From the NCBI RefSeq assembly GCF_001429295.1, contig NZ_LMJL01000001.1:103670-167669 (forward strand): a stretch of DNA of 64,000 nucleotides, written 5' to 3'. Below the pieces are notes generated by a model. It was not told the origin of the DNA, did no database searches, and saw only the letters and a program-made list of their open reading frames with translations. Origin of the DNA: Flavobacterium sp. Root935. Its GTDB lineage: Bacteria; Bacteroidota; Bacteroidia; Flavobacteriales; Flavobacteriaceae. Shown piece by piece: positions 17,587 to 26,532 of the stretch (position 1 is the stretch's first letter; each line of letters opens with the position of its first letter). Both the position numbers and the translations under genes were made by a program.

Positions 17587-18444
17587 TTATTTATATAATT
17601 TCAGTTTACTTTTAAAAAATCTTAAAGGCTTAGTTATAATCCTGCCGATTTTATATTCTAGAGATTTTTTAATTTTTTGCTCGCTTGTTTTATATCGTTT
17701 TAATAAAAAAATAAAATAATACAAAGTCATATCAAAATTCTCAATATAAATTTCTTTGTGCTTTGTATATACATACTCTATATTGCTTTCAACATGATTC
17801 GCTAAAGTGTCGGTAAGCATTGATTTTTTCGATTTACGGTAAAAAAACAAAAACTCTTCTATAAATTTGAACTTCCAACCTCTCTTTGTAATATTAATCC
17901 AAAACTCCCAATCTTCGAAGCCTTTTTTCATGTTCTCGTCATAACCGCCAACTTCTTCCCAACATTTTTTTCTGTATAAAGAAGACGCCGTTAAAATATT
18001 TTCATACATTAAATCATTGCAATTGGAACCTTTAGCTTTTTCTTTATAAAAAACATTGTTTATGTTGTCTCTAAAAAATTCTCTATAGCTGGACACTATC
18101 GCTAGAGATTCATCATTGTGCAGTTCTGGCACTAATTTTAATAAATAATTTTTATGCAAAATATCATCTGAGTCGAGGGCTAGAATAAATTCTCCATTAG
18201 AAATTTTAATCCCTGCATTTCTTGCACTTGATAACCCGCCATTCTCTTTAAAAAGATATTTGAATCGGCTGTCTTTACCGCACCAATCTAAAGCAATTTC
18301 TTCAGTATTATCGGGGCTCCCATCATTAACAATAATACATTCCCAATAATTATAAGTTTGGTCTAGCACTGACTGCAGGGTTTCTGTTAAAAAATGAGCC
18401 TGTTTATAACAAGGAACAACTACTGATACTAAGACTGTTTCCAT
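17587..18444 (-). CDS. Glycosyltransferase family 2
   Basis: A 285-aa GT-A enzyme with a textbook N-terminal half: VSVVVPCYKQAHFLTETLQS, ECIIVNDGSPDNTEEIA, GLSSARNAGI and the metal-binding ALDSDDILH. The catalytic-base region KGFEDWEFWINITKRGWK is the ED-W-F block seen in many polysaccharide GT2s. A basic tail follows. It ends 36 bp before the next gene and starts 3 bp after the stop of the preceding GT2, which has a very similar start, so the two may have arisen by duplication. Confidence 0.92.
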   Translation of the reverse strand: METVLVSVVVPCYKQAHFLTETLQSVLDQTYNYWECIIVNDGSPDNTEEIALDWCGKDSRFKYLFKENGGLSSARNAGIKISNGEFILALDSDDILHKNYLLKLVPELHNDESLAIVSSYREFFRDNINNVFYKEKAKGSNCNDLMYENILTASSLYRKKCWEEVGGYDENMKKGFEDWEFWINITKRGWKFKFIEEFLFFYRKSKKSMLTDTLANHVESNIEYVYTKHKEIYIENFDMTLYYFIFLLKRYKTSEQKIKKSLEYKIGRIITKPLRFFKSKLKLYK

Positions 18445-18447
18445 TAA

Positions 18448-19434
18448 TTAATTATTAATAACTTTTTTCAAATGATTTCTAAATGCATTCATGCCTATTC
18501 CTTTAATTTTAAATAGCTTGCTATTAAGAAAAAACATTAAACTAAATAGAAATCTTTTTTGCTTAAAGCTATACAACTTTGATTTTAAGTACCATTTAAA
18601 AATTGCATTCGATTCCTTTTTGTTTTCTTCAAAATAAGGCATTACAAATTCAAGGATAATCTTACAGTTAAATTTTCGTAAATCTTCTTTATGGTTTACA
18701 TTGGATATTAGATGCAAATGTATATTATTGAATACAATAAGGGCTTCTAACATATTACCAATAAAGTTATTCTTTAAAACCTTTTCATCATCCTGCCGAT
18801 AATAATTATCTATTTTAAAATCTCTGTATATTTTTATCTCTTTAGACTGTGAAAGTACTTTAATATTAAAACTTAAATCCTGAAAACGCTTTAAATTTTC
18901 ATCAAACTTACAATTTGTAATACTACTTTTTTTATAGAAGCATGCCATTATGGGCCAGGGAATTCTATAGCTCAAAAACATACTTAAATAATCTCCACTG
19001 TTCTTTATTTCTGGATCTTTATTAATAGAAAATGATTGTTTTACATTTTCAATAAAATAAGCAGTATCCCTAACTAATAAATCTATGGAAAGATCATCGA
19101 CTACTATGCTAGCTCTTTCTTCCAGACAAAAAGATTCACAAATATCATCAGAATCTAAAAACATTACATATTCACCTTTACTTTTCTCTAACCCTAAATT
19201 TCTACAGGCATTAGCTCCTTTTAAATGATTATCTGGACGATAATAAAATTTAAAACGGTTATCTTTACTTAAATATTTATTAATTATGTCTTCTGTGTGA
19301 TCTGTTGAACCATCATCAACAACAATGCATTCCCAATTTTGATAAGTTTGTGTAAAAATACTATCTAATGTTTCTGCAATGATATGTGCACGATTATAGG
19401 TTGGAATTATTATAGAAACCTTTACTGAGTTCAT
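18448..19434 (-). CDS. Glycosyltransferase family 2
   Basis: The ATG at 19434 gives MNSVKVSIIIPTYNRA, the normal GT2 opening. A TTG at 19458 would overlap the upstream gene and is less likely. The protein has ECIVVDDGSTDHTED, GANACRNLGL and the metal motif MFLDSDDICE. The second half is divergent and basic (LKRFQDLSFNIKVL replaces the usual ED-W block). It is about 328 aa. Its first ~100 residues closely resemble those of the neighbouring GT2 at 17587-18444. Donor and linkage are unknown. Confidence 0.88.
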   Translation of the reverse strand: MNSVKVSIIIPTYNRAHIIAETLDSIFTQTYQNWECIVVDDGSTDHTEDIINKYLSKDNRFKFYYRPDNHLKGANACRNLGLEKSKGEYVMFLDSDDICESFCLEERASIVVDDLSIDLLVRDTAYFIENVKQSFSINKDPEIKNSGDYLSMFLSYRIPWPIMACFYKKSSITNCKFDENLKRFQDLSFNIKVLSQSKEIKIYRDFKIDNYYRQDDEKVLKNNFIGNMLEALIVFNNIHLHLISNVNHKEDLRKFNCKIILEFVMPYFEENKKESNAIFKWYLKSKLYSFKQKRFLFSLMFFLNSKLFKIKGIGMNAFRNHLKKVINN

Positions 19435-19441
19435 AGAGTTA

Positions 19442-20479
19442 TTATATTCCCGAAGCAATTTTTTTTATTAAATTATCGAATTGAGCAGCTACGTTATTTG
19501 GATAAAAAGCTTCTAGAGCTATTGAATTAATTTTATGATTCTTTTTCTCTAACATTTTCACTCCCTCAATGATTGCTTTTTTTACTGATTTAGGAGAGTG
19601 AGGATTAAAAATAGGGAAATCAAACATTTCTAAATGCTCTTTTATATTTCCTTGATCTGGTCCAACAATCATTTTTCCATAAGTAAGTCCAAGAAAAATA
19701 TTTCCAGAATTTAAAATCTCTATTCTGGGAACAAATACAATATCTGCAGCAGACATCATTAATGCTAATTCTAGATGACTTTGATACTCGTTTCGAAAAA
19801 AAAACTTTGGATCTATACTTTTTTTTAGGATTGGTCTGCTAAATATTTTTTTAAATTTATAATATCCAGGAAGCTTGTTCCAGATATTTTTTTTGTACAT
19901 ATTCGGAACAATTAGTATTTTCTTTTTATTTCTGATTGCTCCAAAAGCCGTCATAATCATTTTTTTTTCAGCTTTATTTCTAATTCTCCCAGGTGCAATA
20001 ATCACTAATGCATCACTTTCGATTTTTAACAAGTTTCTTGCCTCGTATTCATTAAATACAGAAAAGGAATTGATATATAGCGGGTGCCTAACAAGGTAAT
20101 GAACAGCATTTGTATACTGTTTTTCAAACATTTCCTTACTATACTCTCCTAAATGAATAAATACATCTGCATTTTCAGTAACAAGTTTGTACAATCTTTT
20201 ATGATTTATATTGTATTCACTATGGGGTTTTAGGTTATGAACTGTATAAATAATTTTCGAATGTTTCTTCCAATATAAAAAAGCTCTCTCAAAATTATTT
20301 AGTTCTTCGAGAGAAAACGACTTCCAATTAAAAATGCTTTCAGGCCAATGAATATTTACAATCTCGAATGAAGAATCATAATTTAAATAATGATCAAATA
20401 CAAATTCTGATGCGCTATATTTAATTATTTCATCAAAATAATTGTTTGCATCTTTGGGAAATGGCAAAAAAATTTTCAT
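19442..20479 (-). CDS. GT-B-like glycosyltransferase, divergent
   Basis: A 345-aa protein that starts MKIFLPFPKDA and includes a VNIHWPESI motif and YTVHNLKPH. WPE and TVHNL motifs occur in GT4-like enzymes that act on the outer parts of glycans. The donor half shows ALVIIAPGRIRNKAE and, near the end, VPRIEILNSGNIFLGLTYGKMIVGPDQGNIKEHL, where a GT4-style EX7E motif is only partly kept. It overlaps the next upstream gene by 4 bp. It is probably a glycosyltransferase in the ABC-linked block, but remote enough that the family is given with caution. Confidence 0.7.
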   Translation of the reverse strand: MKIFLPFPKDANNYFDEIIKYSASEFVFDHYLNYDSSFEIVNIHWPESIFNWKSFSLEELNNFERAFLYWKKHSKIIYTVHNLKPHSEYNINHKRLYKLVTENADVFIHLGEYSKEMFEKQYTNAVHYLVRHPLYINSFSVFNEYEARNLLKIESDALVIIAPGRIRNKAEKKMIMTAFGAIRNKKKILIVPNMYKKNIWNKLPGYYKFKKIFSRPILKKSIDPKFFFRNEYQSHLELALMMSAADIVFVPRIEILNSGNIFLGLTYGKMIVGPDQGNIKEHLEMFDFPIFNPHSPKSVKKAIIEGVKMLEKKNHKINSIALEAFYPNNVAAQFDNLIKKIASGI

Positions 20480-21315
20480 CTTTTATAATCAAAAATAAAC
20501 CTTTCAACTTCTTTTTTCAATTGATCAATCTTACAATCAAAAACTTTATTTGAAGACAAATAAAATTTCCCTTTAGAATTAATCTTTTTTAATAGTTCAA
20601 AAAATTGAATTCTTCCAGAAACGAAGTTTGCAATTCTTGAATTTTTAAATAGCTTATCATTGATTTCTAGTATTTCAATTTCTTCAAAGATTTCCATTGA
20701 ATAAAGCCAATCACACCATTTAATTTCAGATGTTAAAAGACTTTCATAACCATGTTTACCTAATCTCAATCTTTTCCAAGGAACTCTTAAGATATCTGCA
20801 ATTATTGCCCCGTGCATAGCACCTGCAATAATTTTTTTGCTAGCGCCTATTTCTTCAAGTATATTTTCAATTGTATTATTAGGTAAAATAACATGTATAC
20901 CTGTCAACTTTTCAAATAATTTCCAATTTATTATTTTAATATGTCTAAAATAAGGAATAATTGAACAATTATATTTTTTTTCTTGATTACTATAATTCTT
21001 TTCGAGTAAAGCTAAACAGTAAGCGCTATCTGTAATATAAGTTGCATTGTTTAAGTATTTAGAAGAAATTGGGCCTCTAACAAATCTTATATCTATATTT
21101 TCATTACAAGTAAACTGAAAATCCCGAATACCTGATCCAAAAATCACCTTTACTTGATTTCCTTTATTTAGTCTTCCATCTAATATAGAACCAATCCCGA
21201 CAAAATCTATATTCTTGTCATAAGATTCAAAATCCCCAAAAAGTTTTTCCCAAATCCATGGATTTAAATCATCGCCAAAATTTCCAACTTGTGTCTTAAA
21301 ATAGATTAAATTCAT
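20476..21315 (-). CDS. Polysaccharide pyruvyl transferase family protein
   Basis: A 279-aa member of the CsaB/WcaK-like superfamily. The opening MNLIYFKTQVGNFGDDLNPW contains the G-N-x-G-D loop. Next come VGIGSILDGRL, IFGSGIRDF, RFVRGPISSKYL and ITDSAYCLALL, then AGAMHGAIIADILRVPW, which holds the conserved S/A-x-x-HG. It is one of two such proteins in the window (the other is at 12180-13001). Pyruvylation of a hexose or GlcNAc is the known chemistry of close relatives. Here it is embedded between two GT-B-like genes, each overlapping by 4 bp. Confidence 0.78.
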   Translation of the reverse strand: MNLIYFKTQVGNFGDDLNPWIWEKLFGDFESYDKNIDFVGIGSILDGRLNKGNQVKVIFGSGIRDFQFTCNENIDIRFVRGPISSKYLNNATYITDSAYCLALLEKNYSNQEKKYNCSIIPYFRHIKIINWKLFEKLTGIHVILPNNTIENILEEIGASKKIIAGAMHGAIIADILRVPWKRLRLGKHGYESLLTSEIKWCDWLYSMEIFEEIEILEINDKLFKNSRIANFVSGRIQFFELLKKINSKGKFYLSSNKVFDCKIDQLKKEVERFIFDYKR

Positions 21316-22217
21316 GAGAGCTTATTTTGGATATCAAAAATTCCTTTTTTCAATTGATTTGAATAATAAAATTGATCCCAAACTTCTCCTTTTAACAGTT
21401 CCTCCAGCTTGGGATTATCTTTTTGAACTAGAACTTCAGCACCGCACTTTCGCGCTTCAAGAACTGCTCTTTCACCTCCACCATCTACTTCCGCTGGGAT
21501 ATAAACTAATTTCGTTTGGTTTAAAATTATTGATAATTTTTCTTGGGAAACATAATCTAAGACATTAACCGATTCTTTTTCCAACTCATCAATAATCTGT
21601 TGGGAATCTTTTTCATTCTTATTTCCTATTACTAGTTTATTTTGCCCTGGTATTTTAAGAATTTCATTGTGTCTTTTATACGCTGTTAAAGCTCCTATGC
21701 TTACTACATCATATATTTTATCTAAATTTCTATTATGAAATACTTCAGAATTTATTCCAAAAGCATGATACACATATGGATGAGCAGCAATATATTCTTT
21801 ATACCAATTGGTCTCGTACCACAAAATATCGTAAAAAAACATCCATTCTCTTTGTATGCTTTTTTTTGAGCATGATATCATAATACCTCGTGGTGTATTT
21901 AAACATTCAAGAGATCGAATATAACGATCAACAATCCAATTCCAACAACTTTTTACAATCAAAAAATCAAAAGCATTTAAATCTGTTGCCGTTGGCTTTT
22001 GATCTGCAAGATTAATCCAAGTAACATTAAATTCATCATCAAGTAATTTTACTGCACTTGTAAAACCATCGCTCCAATTATTATATTTTTCGGTATTGGT
22101 CTTCGGGATATAATAAATAACAGCTATTCTAGAAATTTCTTTTATCTGATAATTTCTAATTCTTTTTAGAATTTTCTTTTTTTGAATAAATCGAAGAATC
22201 TTGTCCTTAATTGACAT
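21312..22217 (-). CDS. GT4-like glycosyltransferase, divergent
   Basis: A 301-aa protein. The N-terminal half is unfamiliar (IAVIYYIPKTNTEKYNNW, FDFLIVKSCWNWIVDRYI). The C-terminal half has a GT4 layout: YDVVSIGALTAYKRHNEI, NKLVIGNKN, and VYIPAEVDGGGERAVLEARK, where the ER...E spacing substitutes for the usual EX7E motif. It overlaps wzt by 11 bp and the downstream gene by 4 bp, so it is tightly coupled to the exporter genes. It probably works on the exported chain. Confidence 0.68.
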   Translation of the reverse strand: MSIKDKILRFIQKKKILKRIRNYQIKEISRIAVIYYIPKTNTEKYNNWSDGFTSAVKLLDDEFNVTWINLADQKPTATDLNAFDFLIVKSCWNWIVDRYIRSLECLNTPRGIMISCSKKSIQREWMFFYDILWYETNWYKEYIAAHPYVYHAFGINSEVFHNRNLDKIYDVVSIGALTAYKRHNEILKIPGQNKLVIGNKNEKDSQQIIDELEKESVNVLDYVSQEKLSIILNQTKLVYIPAEVDGGGERAVLEARKCGAEVLVQKDNPKLEELLKGEVWDQFYYSNQLKKGIFDIQNKLS

Positions 22218-23487
22218 TCCATTCAGCAGGATAAAATATTAAACTTTTCGATGATTTTTCTTTTGTAATAAAATGAAAATCTTTATTTGGCTTAGAAGGA
22301 AAAATTTCAAATTCCAGAAATTTCTCATGAAAATCAAGCAGTTCTTTACCATCAAGTACACTAATTGAAATGGTGTATACTCCATCTAATAAGTACAAAT
22401 TTTGAGTTTTAATTTCTATGATCATATGACCACCTTTATTTTTAGGCAAAGGCTCTTCTATGTAGTCGTTACTTCTCCAAGTAATAATATTTACATTTGA
22501 TAAATCACTTAATCTCAAACTAAATGTTGGATTTCTGATTAATGATTTTATATTTATTGAAACTCTAAAAATGATTTGTTCCCCTGATGAAAACTGGGTC
22601 ATTAATTCTCGTTTATCATTTAAAATTTCAAAATAGTTTATTTTGGCTTTATATAATTCAGGTAATATAAATTCTTTAAAAGGAGCTATTTGAAGTTTAG
22701 AAGACAAATAAAAATTAATCCCTTTCTCAACATTTCCTTCAAATTCAATCCCTCCCTGATTCATTACTATAATTTTACTACATAATTCTTGCACAGCGGC
22801 CATATTATGACTAACAAATAAAACAGTCCTTCCTTCTCCCTTTGCAATTTCTTGCATTTTTCCAACTGCTTTCTTTTGAAATTCTGCATCGCCGACAGCT
22901 AAGACTTCGTCTACAATTAGAATTTCAGGTTCCAAAAAAGCTGCAACAGCAAATGCTAAACGAACTGTCATCCCAGAGCTATATCTTTTTACTGGCGTAT
23001 CTATATAACGCTCACATCCTGAGAACTCGATAATTTCATCAAGTTTTGAAGTAATTTCTTTTTTGGTCATTCCTAAAATGGCACCGTTAAGAAATATATT
23101 CTCTCGTCCTGTCATTTCTCCATTAAATCCTGTCCCAACTTCTAATAAAGAAGCAATACGTCCTCTAGATTTAATACTTCCTGTTGTTGGCGCTGTAACC
23201 TTTGACAGAATTTTTAAAAGTGTAGACTTTCCAGCCCCATTCTTTCCAATAATCCCTAAAACTTCTCCTCGTTCAACTTCAAAATTAATGTCTTGCAAAG
23301 CCCAAACATAATCTGAAGTTCCTTTTGTACTACGATCATTTGTGTCTCCTACTTTTAAATACGGATCTTCTTTTCCTCGAATTTTATGCCACCATCGGTT
23401 AAAATCATGACTCAGAGTACCTGTTCCTACCTGTCCTAAACGATATTGTTTAGAAATATTTTCGGCTTTTAATATTATATCTTTCAT
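22207..23487 (-). CDS. wzt: Wzt-type ABC transporter ATP-binding subunit with C-terminal carbohydrate-binding domain
   Basis: A 426-aa ATPase. Walker A GKNGAGKST is at 81-89, the signature YSSGM near 169-173 and Walker B LIVDE near 190-194. The nucleotide-binding domain ends near residue 250. The remaining ~170 residues form a beta-rich region (FSLRLSDLSNVNIITW, GVYTISISVLDGKELLD) that fits the Wzt C-terminal domain, which in known O-antigen exporters recognises a terminal modification before export. It shares one base with wzm (stop at 23487 on the start). It acts at the inner membrane to move undecaprenyl-linked glycan to the periplasm. Confidence 0.95.
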   Translation of the reverse strand: MKDIILKAENISKQYRLGQVGTGTLSHDFNRWWHKIRGKEDPYLKVGDTNDRSTKGTSDYVWALQDINFEVERGEVLGIIGKNGAGKSTLLKILSKVTAPTTGSIKSRGRIASLLEVGTGFNGEMTGRENIFLNGAILGMTKKEITSKLDEIIEFSGCERYIDTPVKRYSSGMTVRLAFAVAAFLEPEILIVDEVLAVGDAEFQKKAVGKMQEIAKGEGRTVLFVSHNMAAVQELCSKIIVMNQGGIEFEGNVEKGINFYLSSKLQIAPFKEFILPELYKAKINYFEILNDKRELMTQFSSGEQIIFRVSINIKSLIRNPTFSLRLSDLSNVNIITWRSNDYIEEPLPKNKGGHMIIEIKTQNLYLLDGVYTISISVLDGKELLDFHEKFLEFEIFPSKPNKDFHFITKEKSSKSLIFYPAEWNVN

Positions 23488-24350
23488 TATACGGTATCTA
23501 TAAAGCTTTTTTCTGTTCTATTAAAAACCAACAACCCAGATAAAAAAACAACTACTGTAACTGCCATTGTATATACTAACCCTAAAATTGATACACTACC
23601 AATATTTAAAAGCATATATCGAGAAGTTTCTATCACATACGCTAAAGGATTGTATTCAACAATCCAACCAAATTTTGGAAGTTTTTCTTTTATCAATTCC
23701 ATTGGATACATTACGGCAGATACATACATTAAAAGCTGTACTCCAAAACCAACTAAATTATTTAAATCTCTATATTTTGTAACCATTGAAGAAATCATCA
23801 TCCCCAAACCTAACCCTAAAATTCCCATAAATGAAATTAAAATTGGGAAAAATAATATAGATATATTTAGTTGTAAATGTGCTCCTTGAAAATAAAAGAA
23901 AATGTAAAAGAAAATAAATATTCCAAATTGAATTCCAAATTTGATTAAATTCGAAATCACTATAGATAACGGAGTAATAATTCTGGGGAAATAAACCTTA
24001 CCGAATATTCCTGCATTAGACTTAAAAGTATCTGATGTTCCTGTAAAGCAAGCTGTAAAATAATTCCAGACCATAATTCCTGCAAGATTAAATAAGAATG
24101 GCGGTATAGTTCCAGTTTTAATTCCAGCGACATTATTGAATATGATGGTAAAAGTTACAGAAGTAAACAAAGGTTGTATTAGATACCAAAGCGGTCCTAA
24201 AATAGTCTGTTTATAAACTGTAATTATGTCACGCTTTACAAAAAGCATTAATAAATCACGGTATTGCCAAATCTCCTTAAAGTTTAAGGAGAAAAATTTA
24301 TTCTTGGGTGTTATTTCAAACAACCAGTTATTTGTGTTTTTAGAATCCAT
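23487..24350 (-). CDS. wzm: Wzm-type ABC transporter permease
   Basis: A 287-aa permease of the ABC-2 family with about six membrane helices and the usual cytosolic N-terminal segment (MDSKNTNNW...YRDLLMLFVKRDIITVYKQT). The motifs LGPLWYLIQPLF and YNPLAYVIETSRYMLL are typical of KpsM/Wzm/TagG proteins. It pairs with the Wzt gene just downstream. This is the first gene after the intrinsic terminator at 24418-24454, so the exporter may head its own transcript. The 7-bp inverted repeat at 24369-24393 lies 19 bp before its ATG. Confidence 0.95.
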   Translation of the reverse strand: MDSKNTNNWLFEITPKNKFFSLNFKEIWQYRDLLMLFVKRDIITVYKQTILGPLWYLIQPLFTSVTFTIIFNNVAGIKTGTIPPFLFNLAGIMVWNYFTACFTGTSDTFKSNAGIFGKVYFPRIITPLSIVISNLIKFGIQFGIFIFFYIFFYFQGAHLQLNISILFFPILISFMGILGLGLGMMISSMVTKYRDLNNLVGFGVQLLMYVSAVMYPMELIKEKLPKFGWIVEYNPLAYVIETSRYMLLNIGSVSILGLVYTMAVTVVVFLSGLLVFNRTEKSFIDTV

Positions 24351-24368
24351 TTAAAAAGAACTACAATG

Positions 24369-24393
24369 TCTTGTTTTTATAAAATTAACAAGA
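24369..24393. promoter_or_regulatory. Inverted repeat in the wzm leader
   Basis: TCTTGTT at 24369-24375 and AACAAGA at 24387-24393 are exact inverted copies around an 11-bp AT-rich spacer, 19 bp upstream of the wzm start. It could be an operator half-site pair or a weak RNA hairpin. No good TAnnTTTG box was found between it and the terminator, so a promoter here is not shown. Confidence 0.3.
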
Positions 24394-24417
24394 TTTTTAA
24401 CATTTTAGAATTTGTTT

Positions 24418-24454
24418 AAAAATACCAAAAGGTGTTTATTAAAAACACCTTTTG
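24418..24454 (-). terminator. Intrinsic terminator between capD-like gene and wzm
   Basis: A perfect 12-bp inverted repeat, CAAAAGGTGTTT with AAACACCTTTTG, around a 5-base loop. On the minus strand it is followed by GTATTTTT. It lies about 30 bp past the stop of the dehydratase gene at 24484. It separates the dTDP-sugar/dehydratase block from the ABC exporter block and would stop most transcripts unless polymerase is modified. Confidence 0.85.
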
Positions 24455-24483
24455 ATTATATTTGTTGATATTTTATTTTAATA

Positions 24484-26451
24484 TTACTTATCTAAAACCT
24501 CAAAAGTAGAATTCATACTCTTAAACTCTGGAACAATTTTTTTCATTTTAGATACTATGTCGTCATTTTCATAAAAATCGGCAATTCCAATAAGTTCATC
24601 AACATCATTATGTAAATTTTCATACTCATCTTGTATTTCCTGAGCAATCATGATTTTATTATGATATGTTGGAAGAGTCTTCGAAGTATCATTTAATAAT
24701 TCTTCGTATAACTTTTCACCAGGTCTTAAACCTACAATTTTTATTTTTATTTCTTTATCTGGTATAAAACCAGCCAATTTGATCATTTTCTTAGCCAAAT
24801 CAATTATACGGACAGGTTTACCCATATCAAATATATAAATCTCACCTCCGTTACCCATTGCTCCAGCTTCTAATACAAGTTGACAAGCTTCAGGAATTGT
24901 CATGAAATAGCGAATAATATCTTGATGAGTAATAGTAACTGGTCCACCTTCGGCAATTTGCTTAGTAAATAATGGAACCACCGAACCATTTGAACCTAAA
25001 ACGTTACCAAATCGAGTTGTAATAAATTTTGTACCACCCTCAACATTTTCTTTTTGATTTTTCAAGAATAAAGACTGCACATATTTTTCAGCAATACGTT
25101 TACTTGCCCCCATTACATTACTTGGGTTAACAGCTTTATCGGTAGAAACCATAACAAATTTTTTAACATTGTACTTACATGCTAAGTCTGCTAAATTTTT
25201 AGTTCCTTTAATATTGGTTTGAATAGCCTGAGAAGGATTTTCTTCCATTAAAGGCACATGTTTATATGCCGCCGCGTGGAAAACAACATGTGGGTTATAA
25301 CTTTTAAATACTTTTTCTAAGGCTTTTTTGCTTCTAACATCAGCAATTACTGCTACAATCTTTGCGCTCAAATTCATAGCTTGAGTCTCTAAACACAAAT
25401 TATGTAACGGTGTTTCTGCATGATCCAGAATAATGACATTCTTTGGATTAAAATTCAGCACCTGTCTTACAATTTCACTTCCGATCGAACCAGCCGCTCC
25501 AGTAATCAAAATTGTTTTATCTTTTAATTGTTTAGAAATTGATTTACTATCTAGAACGATCGGTTTTCGTTCTAATAAATCTTCAATCTGAATATTCTTA
25601 ACTTTTTGAGAAATTTCCTTTTGATTTTCCCAATCCGAAATTAATGGGACAGTGTAAACTCTGTAATTAAATTCTAAACATTGATCAACTATAATTAATT
25701 GCTCCTCCTTGCTCAAACTTTTATCTGCGATGATTACACCTTCCGCAGCAACAGATCTCATTAATGCAGGAAGTTTTTTTCTTAAAATTAAGATAGGAAG
25801 ATCCAGCATACGTTTAGATGCATTCTGGTTGTTTTTATCTACAAATCCTACGATTTTAAATCGTGAAGGAGTTTCAAACTTAAGAGCATTAGCTACTGAA
25901 ATTGCATTCGCATCGGTACCATAAATTACCGTTCTAACCAATTTAGTTGTCGCTTTTTCTGAAAAGTACATCTCAAATGTCTGTTTTACAACTACACGGT
26001 ATAAAAATAATCCACAAAAAGATAAAACCAAATTAATAAAAAGTGCAGTATTCAAAAACGCTTTATGTCCCGTATACAGTTCAAAAACTAAATTTATAAA
26101 TAAGAAAAAAACCAGCACTGACATTTGAGAAAAAAGCAGTTTAATTGCATCTATATAAGAAGAATGCCTGATAATTCCCGAATAGGTTCTAAAAAGCCAA
26201 AAGAAAAATATATTTACTAGTATTAAACTTGTGACAAAATAAAAATCATGTGATGTAATAATATAACCTATTGCAGTACCTTCAAAAAGCAAATAAGTAA
26301 AAGAAAATGAAAAAAACAAAACCATTACATCAATAGCAATGATAATCCACCTAGGCAGATAGCTCAGATTATTAATGTTTGCTCTAAGATTTCTTGGCGA
26401 AAAAGTTCTATACAACAAAGAAGTTATATTATTTGGTTTATCTGTATTCAA
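24484..26451 (-). CDS. WbpM/CapD-type UDP-GlcNAc 4,6-dehydratase, membrane-bound
   Basis: About 655 aa from a TTG at 26451. No in-frame ATG lies between the membrane region and the upstream gene, so the start is uncertain. Four N-terminal membrane helices (residues ~35-155) precede a Rossmann-like linker domain (TVIYGTDANA) and the SDR domain starting near 313 with ILITGAAGSIGSEI. The catalytic segment STDKAVNPSNVMGASKR has Met in place of the SDR Tyr, as in WbpM/PglF-type dehydratases. Reaction: UDP-GlcNAc to UDP-4-keto-6-deoxy-GlcNAc, feeding QuiNAc, FucNAc or diamino-sugar synthesis. Neighbouring aminotransferase and WbpV-like reductase genes agree with this. Confidence 0.93.
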   Translation of the reverse strand: MNTDKPNNITSLLYRTFSPRNLRANINNLSYLPRWIIIAIDVMVLFFSFSFTYLLFEGTAIGYIITSHDFYFVTSLILVNIFFFWLFRTYSGIIRHSSYIDAIKLLFSQMSVLVFFLFINLVFELYTGHKAFLNTALFINLVLSFCGLFLYRVVVKQTFEMYFSEKATTKLVRTVIYGTDANAISVANALKFETPSRFKIVGFVDKNNQNASKRMLDLPILILRKKLPALMRSVAAEGVIIADKSLSKEEQLIIVDQCLEFNYRVYTVPLISDWENQKEISQKVKNIQIEDLLERKPIVLDSKSISKQLKDKTILITGAAGSIGSEIVRQVLNFNPKNVIILDHAETPLHNLCLETQAMNLSAKIVAVIADVRSKKALEKVFKSYNPHVVFHAAAYKHVPLMEENPSQAIQTNIKGTKNLADLACKYNVKKFVMVSTDKAVNPSNVMGASKRIAEKYVQSLFLKNQKENVEGGTKFITTRFGNVLGSNGSVVPLFTKQIAEGGPVTITHQDIIRYFMTIPEACQLVLEAGAMGNGGEIYIFDMGKPVRIIDLAKKMIKLAGFIPDKEIKIKIVGLRPGEKLYEELLNDTSKTLPTYHNKIMIAQEIQDEYENLHNDVDELIGIADFYENDDIVSKMKKIVPEFKSMNSTFEVLDK

Positions 26452-26486
26452 TTGAGCTTTATTTAATCTTGTAATTTGTACATATA

Positions 26487-26494
26487 CAAAAATA
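26487..26494 (-). promoter_or_regulatory. Possible promoter -7 box for the dehydratase gene
   Basis: Minus-strand TATTTTTG matches the Bacteroidota TAnnTTTG box, 36 bp upstream of the TTG start at 26451. No good TTG element is found 17-23 bp further upstream, so this is a weak call in an AT-rich gap. Confidence 0.3.
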
Positions 26495-26532
26495 CAAATT
26501 AAAGGTTTTAAATAATTATTTATAGATGTAAA

